This document shows, piece by piece, positions 1-7,060 of a DNA stretch of 16,382 bases; position 1 is the first letter of the stretch, and the number at the start of each line of letters is the position of its first letter. Position numbers and translations under genes: made by a program. Under the pieces are notes generated by a model that was not told the DNA's origin, did not search any database, and saw nothing but the letters and a program-made list of their open reading frames with translations. This DNA is from Acidobacteriota bacterium (GTDB lineage: Bacteria > Acidobacteriota > Terriglobia > Bryobacterales > Bryobacteraceae), in the NCBI GenBank assembly GCA_016871135.1, contig VFZQ01000032.1, positions 1 to 16,382 of the forward strand, read 5' to 3'.

Positions 1-1525
1 AACCCTCGTTTTCTTCGACCCCGTTGACGGCGCGCTGTTCGACAAACACGAAGCGCGCGTTGTCGGCGCCGAAGAATTTGGCCTTTTCTCCCGCTTGCAG
101 GCGCTGCGGAATGGTCTCGAGATCGGCGCCGAAAATCCACGCTACACCGCGCGCGTACCGGCGGCTAAGTTCGTTCGCGAACGGCGTGCCGGCGCCTTTG
201 CCCAGCCGCGCAAGAATCTGCGCCAGCTTCGCCTCGCCTTGCGAGACAACCAGAACGCCGTTGACGATCTTGAACTTCGCCGGCGCGGGCAGAAGCTCGG
301 TGAGCTTGGCTTGCAGCGCGGCCTCCTGACCCGCTTTCACTTCGGCGAGCGCTGCTGGGATCTCCGGCTTGGCCAGCACGAAGACGATCTCCTCGCCGAG
401 CATCGACGACAGGCTGCGCAGTTGCTCCACCGTCTGGCGCATCTCGCCCGAGCGGGACGAGGTCCACCACTCCTTTAGCACGTCGACCTGCCGCGAGCGT
501 TGTTCGATCAATCCGACCGCTTGGTCGAGCGACGGCCCGAGATTCGGCATCGCGGCGTAAAACTGCGTTTGATCGGGGAGTCGGGAGATCATACTGGCCG
601 CAACCCGCGCGGTGACAGGCGATAGTTGTTTTTCGATCACCGCCAGTTCGCCGAGCAGCGCGATGTGTTTTTCCTTTTCCGAACTCCATTGCACAGCGTC
701 GCGAACGCTGACTTTTTCCAGAGCGAGACTGGTGGCGGTACGTTCGCCGGGTTTAAGCAGTTTTTCCCCGCTCGATTGTGTAACGGCGACCGATCCCTCG
801 ACGACGCCGACCAGAGATCCGGCCGTGCCCGCCGAAACGGTGAAGATAGTGCCTTTGACGGACGCCTCGGCATCGCGGGTGATGACTCTTAAGGAGCCCC
901 GGCGTTGTTTGGCTGCCCGGACAATGACATCGCCGCGCTGCAAGTGAACCGTCTGTCCGCTCCAGGCGGCGTTGACATAGAATTCGGTGCGCTCGTTGAC
1001 TTCCATCAGCGAGCCATCGGCGAGTTCGATAACCGCGCGCGTGCCGCCGCCGGTTCGCACGAGTTGGCCTTCGTTGAGCGCCGCGCCCGTCTTGAGAATG
1101 CTGGCGTCGCGCGCATAAAGTGCGCCATCGATTTGTTTGACCGTCGCGCGCGGACCGCTGGGAGCAAGCCAGATGTCAAGGCGATCGCGACCAGCGAAAA
1201 TCGCGGCGGCGGCGAGTCCCGCGGCGATCGCCCAGCGCGGAACATTGAATTGGCGGCGCGCGGGCATGGCGATGACTTTTTCTTGCGCCGGCGCTTCGGA
1301 AACACGCAACGCCCGGCGGCATTCGGCACACCGGGTCAGGTGATCGTCAATCAGCAGGCGTCTGGCTTCGCTCAGCGACCCGCTCTTGTAGGCGTTAAAC
1401 TGTTCGCGAAACTGGCCACAGGGATTCAGTTTCTGCCACACACGCGCCTGGGCCGCGGCGACATCGGCCGAAGCGGCTTCGTCTTTCATGGAGTCGAGAA
1501 TCAGATCGAGTTCTTTGTCGTTCAT
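1..1525 (-). CDS. Anti-sigma factor-like membrane protein with zinc finger and FecR domain (3' end outside window)
   Basis: The reading frame is open from an ATG at 1525 to the window edge (508 codons), so the C-terminus is missing. Residues 36-69 hold a ZAS-type anti-sigma motif: Cys36, then His62-x3-Cys66-x2-Cys69. A hydrophobic Ala-rich segment at about 98-112 would be a membrane span. Residues about 128-230 resemble a FecR domain, with runs such as VKQIDGALY, GGGTRAVIELADGS and VKGTIFTVSAG. About 270 further residues follow that I do not recognise. The start is supported by GGAAGA overlapping the stop of the sigma factor gene 10 nt upstream. The likely role is membrane sequestration of that ECF sigma factor, with the FecR and C-terminal parts outside the cytoplasm. 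It is much longer than simple anti-sigma factors of about 200 residues. The role is inferred from domain order and adjacency. Confidence 0.8.
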   Translation of the reverse strand, partial: MNDKELDLILDSMKDEAASADVAAAQARVWQKLNPCGQFREQFNAYKSGSLSEARRLLIDDHLTRCAECRRALRVSEAPAQEKVIAMPARRQFNVPRWAIAAGLAAAAIFAGRDRLDIWLAPSGPRATVKQIDGALYARDASILKTGAALNEGQLVRTGGGTRAVIELADGSLMEVNERTEFYVNAAWSGQTVHLQRGDVIVRAAKQRRGSLRVITRDAEASVKGTIFTVSAGTAGSLVGVVEGSVAVTQSSGEKLLKPGERTATSLALEKVSVRDAVQWSSEKEKHIALLGELAVIEKQLSPVTARVAASMISRLPDQTQFYAAMPNLGPSLDQAVGLIEQRSRQVDVLKEWWTSSRSGEMRQTVEQLRSLSSMLGEEIVFVLAKPEIPAALAEVKAGQEAALQAKLTELLPAPAKFKIVNGVLVVSQGEAKLAQILARLGKGAGTPFANELSRRYARGVAWIFGADLETIPQRLQAGEKAKFFGADNARFVFVEQRAVNGVEENEG

Positions 1526-1535
1526 GGCGGTCTTC

Positions 1536-2048
1536 CTAGCGGTTCACGAATTTCAGTAGGTCTTGACGAATGCGATGCAGACGGCTGGCGACGGTGCCGC
1601 GTTCGATACGAAATTGATCGGCGAGTTCGTCGTAGCTGTAGCCGTCGAGATTGCGGAGGACAAATAGCTGCGCGTCCTCGGGATCGAGTTTGGCGAGCGC
1701 CCGCCGGACGCGTTCCTTTTGCAAGGCGTCGGTGGCGGGGGCCGTCAGCGGCGGGGCGTCCGCGATGTCGCTTTCCCTGTGCGACTGGCGCTTGCGGATG
1801 ATGTCGATCGAGGCGTTAGTCGCGGCGCGGCGGAGGTAATTCTCCTCCTGGCCGGGGTTGATGCCGTCTTGATTGAGCAGGCGGAGAAAGACGGTTTGCA
1901 AAACGTCCTCGGCGTCGGCGGGATTACCCGTAACGCGGAGAGCGGTTCGATATACCGTCGCCGAATGCTGCTGGTAAATATCCTGGAAGGTCGGCGGTAG
2001 CGGCAGAAGAGGAGGCTCCGCTGTTAATGGTAGCCCGATGGTGGCCAT
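1536..2048 (-). CDS. ECF-family RNA polymerase sigma factor
   Basis: This 170-residue protein has the two-domain build of extracytoplasmic function sigma factors. Residues about 21-88 match region 2 (core binding and -10 recognition), with the typical run DAEDVLQTVFLRLL. Residues about 111-168 match region 4 (-35 recognition), with LDPEDAQLFVLRNLDGYSYDEL followed by a helix-turn-helix ending TVASRLHRIRQDL; the quoted runs are motif guides rather than complete domains. I chose the ATG at 2048; a GTG at 2057 in the same frame would add three residues, and neither has a strong Shine-Dalgarno sequence. The anti-sigma/FecR gene starts 10 nt after the stop, so the pair is probably co-transcribed. 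It lies 124-133 nt downstream of coxD on the same strand, so either read-through from the respiratory operon or its own promoter is possible. The target regulon cannot be seen from the window. Confidence 0.9.
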   Translation of the reverse strand: MATIGLPLTAEPPLLPLPPTFQDIYQQHSATVYRTALRVTGNPADAEDVLQTVFLRLLNQDGINPGQEENYLRRAATNASIDIIRKRQSHRESDIADAPPLTAPATDALQKERVRRALAKLDPEDAQLFVLRNLDGYSYDELADQFRIERGTVASRLHRIRQDLLKFVNR

Positions 2049-2057
2049 TTGTTGCAC

Positions 2058-2181
2058 TCATCAGGCTAGACGGGGCTAGTGGGGGGTTTCTTCCCGGTTA
2101 TTTACAGGGCCGAACCGAGGGACAGCAGAACTGTACTCATGAGGGGTACGGTACGGTGCGTGAGGCCGAAAAGTTCGGATC
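2058..2181. other. Gap between coxD and the sigma factor gene
   Basis: No gene fits here. Just after the coxD stop, the minus strand holds a short hairpin (CCGAA, 3-nt loop, TTCGG) with no T-run, so it is not a convincing terminator. There is a short tandem GGTAC-GGTAC-GGTGC stretch near 2145-2159. The sigma factor promoter, if separate, must lie here, but I cannot place one with confidence. Confidence 0.4.
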
Positions 2182-2559
2182 TTAGTGGTGCGCGGGAGCC
2201 GCGGGCGCCGGGGCGGCCTGCTTGGGCGCGGCGACCTGCTCACGCACGCGAAGCCCGTTCGGGATGATCTTGTCGCGCGACTGGATATCAATCAGCGGGA
2301 ACGCCAGGAAGATGCCGAGAAAGATCAACGAGCTAATGAAGATGATGGCGTTGAGCGGGTTGTCGTGCCGCAAGTGCATGAAGAAAAGCGCCACCAGACT
2401 CACCTTCACCGTCGCGATCACAATCGCGATGATGATGTTCGCCGAGGCGGAACCGAAGTTAATATAGGACGCCCCAACCGTAATGCCGGTGAGGATAAGC
2501 AGCGCGACTAGCGTTAGAACATAAACGCGGGCGCCGGAAGAGTGTGCGTGTTCGCTCAT
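2182..2559 (-). CDS. coxD: Cytochrome c oxidase subunit IV (prokaryotic type)
   Basis: This 125-residue protein has three membrane helices at about 11-32, 41-62 and 71-90. It carries the family signature VKVSLVALFFMHLRHDN in and after the second helix, so it fits the small prokaryotic subunit IV family of heme-copper oxidases. Its role is accessory, in assembly or stability, with no known redox centre. Residues about 109-125 form an Ala/Pro-rich tail ending His-His, which is not typical of the core family. The ATG at 2559 is preceded by AGGAGA that overlaps the coxC stop; the gap to coxC is 9 nt. It is the last gene of the act-cox operon. Confidence 0.9.
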   Translation of the reverse strand: MSEHAHSSGARVYVLTLVALLILTGITVGASYINFGSASANIIIAIVIATVKVSLVALFFMHLRHDNPLNAIIFISSLIFLGIFLAFPLIDIQSRDKIIPNGLRVREQVAAPKQAAPAPAAPAHH

Positions 2560-2568
2560 GCGTGTCTC

Positions 2569-3228
2569 CTAGCTCACCAAGTAGAGCAGCGGGAAGAGGT
2601 AGATCCAGATCAGGTCGACCAAGTGCCAGTAGAGGCCGATCAAGTCGACCGGCGTGTAATACGCGCTTGAAAATTCTCCACGTTGGGCGCGAATCGTCAG
2701 CCAAGCGATGAGGATCATACCGATCAGAACGTGGACGCCGTGAATGCCTGTCATCGCGAAATAGAAGCCGAAGAACATCGCCTGTTCGGGCGGCCCTCCG
2801 CCGGCGTAGCTGAAGTAGCGGCCCGGGAGGATGCCTTCATGAAATTTGTGCGAGTACTCGAAATACTTGATCACCATGAACCCGCCCGCGAACGCCAGCG
2901 TCGCAAGCAGGTTGAGAACCGTTTTGGACTTCTGATTCGTGGACGAAGCGTGGACGGCCATGACCATCGTGAAGCTGGAACACAGCAGGAACACGGTGTT
3001 AATCGAGCCCATGATGCGATCAAGGTGATGGTGCCCGGCGACCCAGGCTTCCGGATAGTTGGCCTGCATCAGCCCAAAGCCGACAAACAGGCCGCCGAAC
3101 ATCAGAATTTCGGTGGCGAGAAAGAGCCACATGCCGAGCTTGGACGTATCGAACTGCTGCTCGGAGTTGACGAAGTGGTGTTGCCGGAACGCGTGCTCAG
3201 CCGCGTGCCCGTACGATTCGGAACTCAT
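2569..3228 (-). CDS. coxC: Cytochrome c oxidase subunit III
   Basis: This 219-residue integral membrane protein has about five helices, matching the short bacterial form of subunit III. Family motifs are KLGMWLFLATEILMFGG near residue 30, KYFEYSHKFHEG near 121, GIHGVHVLIG near 161 and YWHLVDLIWIYLFPLLYL near the C-terminus. Subunit III holds no metal; it binds lipid and stabilises subunit I and proton uptake. The N-terminus is His-rich. The ATG overlaps the coxA stop by 4 nt (ATGA), which implies translational coupling. It is a separate gene here, not fused to subunit I as in the Thermus caa3 oxidase. Confidence 0.95.
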   Translation of the reverse strand: MSSESYGHAAEHAFRQHHFVNSEQQFDTSKLGMWLFLATEILMFGGLFVGFGLMQANYPEAWVAGHHHLDRIMGSINTVFLLCSSFTMVMAVHASSTNQKSKTVLNLLATLAFAGGFMVIKYFEYSHKFHEGILPGRYFSYAGGGPPEQAMFFGFYFAMTGIHGVHVLIGMILIAWLTIRAQRGEFSSAYYTPVDLIGLYWHLVDLIWIYLFPLLYLVS

Positions 3229-4877
3229 TCGTGATAACCCTCCACCGACGGCTCAAACGGTTTGAAGTAGTCGTAGGGACCTTGTTTGAGCACCGGGATT
3301 TCGTGGAAATTGTGCGTGATGGGCGGCGAGGAAGTCTGCCAGTCGAGCGTGCGCGCGTGCCAGGGATTCGACGGCGCGTCCATCTTCTTGCGCAGCGAAG
3401 CGAACAGGTAGCCGGCCATGATTACGAAGCCGAGACCAAGCAGCCAGCTTCCGACGGTCGACACCTGATGCAGGGGCGTGAATTCGGGCAGGTAGTCGTA
3501 GTATCGGCGCGGCATGCCGCGGCTACCGAGCAGGAACTGGGGCAAGAATGTCGCGTTAAAGCCGATGAAGACAAAGAAAGCTGCGATCTGCGCGGCGCGC
3601 TCGTTGTACATGCGGCCGAACATCTTGGGCCACCAGAAGTGCAGACCGGCGAGAAAGGCGATCAGTGTCGAACCCATCATGACGTAGTGAAAGTGGGCGA
3701 CGACAAAGTAGGTGTCGTGCAGGTGGATGTCGACCGACATCGTGCCGAGGAAGATGCCCGTCAATCCGCCAATTCCGAACAGGATCAGGAACATCAAGGC
3801 ATAAAGCATGGGCGCGGCGAGCGAGATCGACCCCTTGTACATTGTCGTGATCCAGTTGAAGACCTTGATGGCCGAAGGGATGCCCACCAGGAAGGTCAGG
3901 AACGAGAAGATCGCGCCGGCCAGTTGCGACTGGCCGCTCGTGAACATGTGATGGCCCCAAACGACGAAGCTGACGATCGCGATGGCGACGCTCGAAAACG
4001 CCGTGGCTTTGTATCCGAAGAAGACTTTTTGGGACATCGTGGGAATGACTTCGGAGATGATCGCCATGCCGGGCAGAATCATAATGTAGACCGCCGGGTG
4101 CGAGTAGAACCAGAAGAAATGCTGGAACAGAACCGGATCGCCGCCCAGCTTCGGATCGAAGACACCAACACCGAAGAGTCGTTCAAAGATGAGAAGCAGC
4201 AAGGTGATGGCAAGCACCGGGGTGGCCAGCACCTGGATAATCGCGGTGGCATAAATGCCCCAAACAAACAGCGGCATCTTGAACCAGCCCATTCCCGGAG
4301 CGCGCAGTTTGTGTACGGTGGCGACAAAGTTGACGCCCGTCAGGATGGACGAAAAACCGAGAACGAACGCGGCAAACGTCATCAGTGCCACTGGGCCGTC
4401 GGTGGTAGTCGAGTAAGGCGTGTAGAAGGTCCAACCGGTATCGACGCCGCCGGTGACCATGGCCACGGTGGCGATGATGGCGCCGGTAACATAAATCCAG
4501 AAACTCAGCAGATTGAGTCGGGGAAAGGCGACGTCTTTAGCGCCGAGCATCAGCGGAAGCGCGAAATTGCCGAGCGCCGCCGGGATCGATGGGATGATCA
4601 CCAGAAAGACCATGATCGCGCCGTGAAGCGTGAAGGCTTTGTTGTACTGCTCGGCGGTCATGATGGTCTGACCGGGGTTCATCAGTTCAAGGCGGACCAA
4701 CAGGGCGAACACGCCGCCCAGGAAGAACATGAAGAGGATGGACCACAGATACATCACGCCCAGCTTTTTATGATCGACGGTGGTGAGCCAGCTCAGCAAC
4801 GAGCCGTCGTTCAAGTAATCGACGTCGTAATGATCGCCGTGAGATTGTGATTTTGGTGTTGCGACGATGTCAGCCAT
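3225..4877 (-). CDS. coxA: Cytochrome c oxidase subunit I, A2-type heme-copper oxidase
   Basis: This 550-residue protein is the catalytic subunit that reduces O2 to water and pumps protons. Metal ligands can be assigned by motif: His85 (TLHGAIM) and His397 for low-spin heme a, His395 for heme a3, and His260, His309 and His310 for CuB. Tyr264 is placed for the His-Tyr crosslink. The helix VI motif is YSHPAVY (258-264), so the usual HPEVY glutamate is Ala262 and a Tyr-Ser pair precedes the histidine; this marks the A2 subfamily. D-channel entry residues are kept (Asn104, Asp115 and Asn122 in GNFALP and KDVAFPRLN), as is the K-channel Lys290 (FGYKA). Length is normal. The ATG at 4877 has AGGAGA about 6 nt upstream. 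The gene starts 9 nt after coxB ends and overlaps coxC by 4 nt. Confidence 0.97.
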   Translation of the reverse strand: MADIVATPKSQSHGDHYDVDYLNDGSLLSWLTTVDHKKLGVMYLWSILFMFFLGGVFALLVRLELMNPGQTIMTAEQYNKAFTLHGAIMVFLVIIPSIPAALGNFALPLMLGAKDVAFPRLNLLSFWIYVTGAIIATVAMVTGGVDTGWTFYTPYSTTTDGPVALMTFAAFVLGFSSILTGVNFVATVHKLRAPGMGWFKMPLFVWGIYATAIIQVLATPVLAITLLLLIFERLFGVGVFDPKLGGDPVLFQHFFWFYSHPAVYIMILPGMAIISEVIPTMSQKVFFGYKATAFSSVAIAIVSFVVWGHHMFTSGQSQLAGAIFSFLTFLVGIPSAIKVFNWITTMYKGSISLAAPMLYALMFLILFGIGGLTGIFLGTMSVDIHLHDTYFVVAHFHYVMMGSTLIAFLAGLHFWWPKMFGRMYNERAAQIAAFFVFIGFNATFLPQFLLGSRGMPRRYYDYLPEFTPLHQVSTVGSWLLGLGFVIMAGYLFASLRKKMDAPSNPWHARTLDWQTSSPPITHNFHEIPVLKQGPYDYFKPFEPSVEGYHE

Positions 4878-4885
4878 GTGTTCTC

Positions 4886-5827
4886 CTACTTCAAACTCTT
4901 AATGTATTCGATCACGCCGAGAATCTGTCGATCGCGCAACAAGCCTTGGAACGAGGGCATCACGGGCTCGTAGCCGGCGACGACCTTGGCCGTTGGATTT
5001 AGGATCGACTCGCGGATGTAGCTCTCGTCGACGGTGACCGAACTGCCGTCTCGCAGCTTCTCCGACTTGCCCCAAAGGTTCTTAAAGCTGGGGCCCTCGC
5101 TCTTTGTACCGTCGATGGTATGGCAGGATTTGCAGCCGGCTTCATTGTACGTAAACTTGCCTAGTTCGACCAGCGGCATGGTCTTGAATTCTTCGGGACC
5201 TTCTTTCAGGAAGGTCTCATATTGCTCCGGCGTGTCGACGTAGAGTTCAGCGAACATTCCGGAGTGACCGCGGCCGCAGTACTCGGCGCAAAATACCTGG
5301 TGTTTTCCGGCGACAGTAGCGGTGAACGGAAGTTCAACGTACCTGCCGGGTATGACGTCGGTTTTCGTTCGAAGCGCCGGTATGAAGAACGCGTGGAGTA
5401 CGTCTTCACTGGTGAGTATGAGGCGGACAGGCTTGTTGACCGGAACATGCAGAGCCTTGATCGACCGAGAGCCGTCAGGATACTCGAAGGCCCAGTTCCA
5501 TTTATTAGCGGTGACGTGAACTTCTATGGCGTCATTCTGATGAACGCGCGACTCGACGTAGTCGTTGAAGCCCCAGAAGAATAGACCGATCACGAGAATC
5601 AGCGGGATGACGCTCCAGGCGAGTTCCAGCGCGAGGTTGTGCGAGAAGTTGATCGTCATCACGCCTTCCTTTTTGCGTTTGTACTTTAACGGAAACAGGA
5701 CCGTTAGATAGACAATCAGGATGAAAAAGGCAAGCATCAGCCAAAAAGTGAAGATATAGAGATCGTCCACTTTCTTGGCATGCTCGCTTGCCGCCAGGGG
5801 CATCATCCAATCACGTAACCAGTTCAT
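4886..5827 (-). CDS. coxB: Cytochrome c oxidase subunit II with fused cytochrome c domain (caa3 type)
   Basis: This 313-residue protein receives electrons and passes them to subunit I. Two membrane helices lie at about 24-46 and 67-88. The CuA site is complete: His145, then Cys180, Glu182, Cys184, His188 and Met191 in CAEYCGRGHSGM. After residue 220 a cytochrome c domain follows, with heme motif CKSCH (232-236) and Met290 (EPVMPSF) as probable axial ligand. The fusion makes this a caa3 oxidase able to take electrons without a soluble cytochrome c. No cleavable signal peptide is clear. A strong AAGGAAG sequence, overlapping the sco stop codon, sits 5 nt before the ATG. The neighbours are sco upstream (10-nt gap) and coxA downstream. 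Confidence 0.97.
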   Translation of the reverse strand: MNWLRDWMMPLAASEHAKKVDDLYIFTFWLMLAFFILIVYLTVLFPLKYKRKKEGVMTINFSHNLALELAWSVIPLILVIGLFFWGFNDYVESRVHQNDAIEVHVTANKWNWAFEYPDGSRSIKALHVPVNKPVRLILTSEDVLHAFFIPALRTKTDVIPGRYVELPFTATVAGKHQVFCAEYCGRGHSGMFAELYVDTPEQYETFLKEGPEEFKTMPLVELGKFTYNEAGCKSCHTIDGTKSEGPSFKNLWGKSEKLRDGSSVTVDESYIRESILNPTAKVVAGYEPVMPSFQGLLRDRQILGVIEYIKSLK

Positions 5828-5837
5828 AATGTCTTCC

Positions 5838-6629
5838 TTAGGAATGCCGCTCCTTGTCCTGCCGGATCAGCCTGACCAGCGAAAACCCGAGGACCAATAT
5901 CGTAATCGCCCCGCCGGCGCGCATGATGTTCCGAGCGGCCATCACATAACTCTTCGCGTTGGGGTCGTACTGATAACACCACAGCAGCATTTTTTCCATC
6001 TTGCCGCTGGCCATCTTTCCCTCCGATGCTTCGGTCAGTCCGAGCCGTAGATCGAAGGCTTTGAATTGAATGCCGTAGAGATATCGCGCGACCTTACCTT
6101 GCGGTGTCAGCAACACCAATGCCGAGGCGTGGGCGAACATGTCGCGCGACTTGTCCCATTTGTAACCGTAGCCGACCTGCGTCGCAAGCTTCTTGGCCGC
6201 GTCCCGATGATCGGCCAGAAAATGCCAGCCCGGCGCGGGCCGGTCGAACTTCGAAAGGTATCCCTGCTTTTTGGCGGCGGCGAGTTCAAAGGTCTCGCGG
6301 GGGCTGATCGAGATCGTCAGCAATTCGTACTCTTTACCGGGAGTCCAGGGGATTTCTCGGATGCTCGATGTCACGCCGTTCAGAACGCGCGAGCACAACA
6401 TTGGGCACTCAAAGTAGACGAAATTGAGAACGACGGGACGTCCCTGATTGAAGAACGAATCCAAACGGACCGGCCGGCCGGCCTCGTTGATAAATTCGAG
6501 CGAACCGTCGATCTGCGCACCAAGCTTCTCCTCAACGTCGACTCCTTCGAGTTCCGACGGCATCTGGTTGATCTGCGCAAGCAGGAGGCTCGCGGCGGTC
6601 AACAGCAGAATGGAGAAACGGCGGATCAT
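5838..6629 (-). CDS. sco: SCO1/SenC family copper chaperone for CuA assembly
   Basis: This 263-residue protein has a thioredoxin-like fold signature with the copper-binding motif CPMLC (75-79) and the distal ligand His167 (FAHASALVLL). An N-terminal hydrophobic segment (about 4-18) is a signal peptide or anchor, and a second helix at about 238-255 lies near the C-terminus, so the domain faces outside the cytoplasm. SCO proteins deliver or reduce copper for the CuA site of oxidase subunit II, which fits its place directly upstream of coxB. A C-terminal extension with LWCYQYDPNAKSY (216-228) goes beyond the minimal SCO fold and holds an extra Cys218. The ATG at 6629 follows the preceding stop by 2 nt. 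Confidence 0.93.
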   Translation of the reverse strand: MIRRFSILLLTAASLLLAQINQMPSELEGVDVEEKLGAQIDGSLEFINEAGRPVRLDSFFNQGRPVVLNFVYFECPMLCSRVLNGVTSSIREIPWTPGKEYELLTISISPRETFELAAAKKQGYLSKFDRPAPGWHFLADHRDAAKKLATQVGYGYKWDKSRDMFAHASALVLLTPQGKVARYLYGIQFKAFDLRLGLTEASEGKMASGKMEKMLLWCYQYDPNAKSYVMAARNIMRAGGAITILVLGFSLVRLIRQDKERHS

Positions 6630-6631
6630 GA

Positions 6632-7060
6632 TTACTTGGCGGGCGCTCCAGCGGCGGGTGCGGCAGGCGTTGCCGCATCTTCGGCTTTCTTGACGATGTA
6701 GGCGGCCGTCGGGTACTTCGATTTGCCTTCCTTGGCTTCGCTGATCACCAGTTCCATCGCCCGTGACACGGGAACACGCACAACACCGTTCGCCTTGTCG
6801 GCGTATCCGTAGGATCCCAGTTCTTTTTCTTCTTTCGAGCGCAGGTCAAGCAGATCTTGGGATACGGGCGCCAGTTGGCGTTCTTCGATGATTCGCTCCC
6901 GATACTGCTCGTAGTAATACTGAACTCCGACACCGGTGCCAACCAGCACACCGATGATGCCGATCGTGGTCCCGACCACGCTGGAGATCTGCGGTTCAGA
7001 ACGGTCAAAGCCGAGTTCGGCGAGATTCGATTTCGGTTTTTCTTCAGCGCGGCTAGACAT
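6632..7060 (-). CDS. Small single-span membrane protein of the act-cox operon, function unknown
   Basis: This 142-residue protein has one membrane helix at about 27-48, then a charged, probably extracytoplasmic part. The central stretch GYADKANGVVRVPVSRAMEL (85-104) looks like a conserved element; from memory, similar Y-x-D-x-G-x-VR-P-AM patterns occur in small proteins beside oxidase genes in related phyla, but I cannot check this here. The C-terminus (about 128-142) is an Ala/Pro-rich tail. It has no Cys and no heme motif, so it is not a redox subunit. Its start overlaps the end of actF by 8 nt and its stop is 2 nt from sco. It may be an accessory or assembly subunit that links the two complexes; that is inference from position. 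Confidence 0.75.
   Translation of the reverse strand: MSSRAEEKPKSNLAELGFDRSEPQISSVVGTTIGIIGVLVGTGVGVQYYYEQYRERIIEERQLAPVSQDLLDLRSKEEKELGSYGYADKANGVVRVPVSRAMELVISEAKEGKSKYPTAAYIVKKAEDAATPAAPAAGAPAK

Noticed and set aside
165..689. Minus-strand 174-codon open frame near the left edge
   Set aside because: It is in a different frame from the open anti-sigma/FecR frame that covers the same bases, and its product is Arg-rich without motifs.
905..1801. Plus-strand 298-codon open frame opposite the anti-sigma and sigma genes
   Set aside because: The minus strand carries a clear zinc finger, FecR domain and ECF sigma factor; the plus product has no recognisable features.
2060..2095. ECF-type autoregulatory promoter (AAC ... 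GTC) before the sigma factor gene
   Set aside because: The two elements are only about 14 nt apart, shorter than usual for ECF promoters, and the -10 would lie almost on the start codon.
2164..2181. Rho-independent terminator after coxD
   Set aside because: The stem is only 5 bp and no T-run follows on the minus strand.
3231..4850. Plus-strand 539-codon open frame opposite coxA
   Set aside because: It mirrors the coxA coding frame, its product is a highly charged sequence with no family likeness, and coxA has all catalytic motifs.
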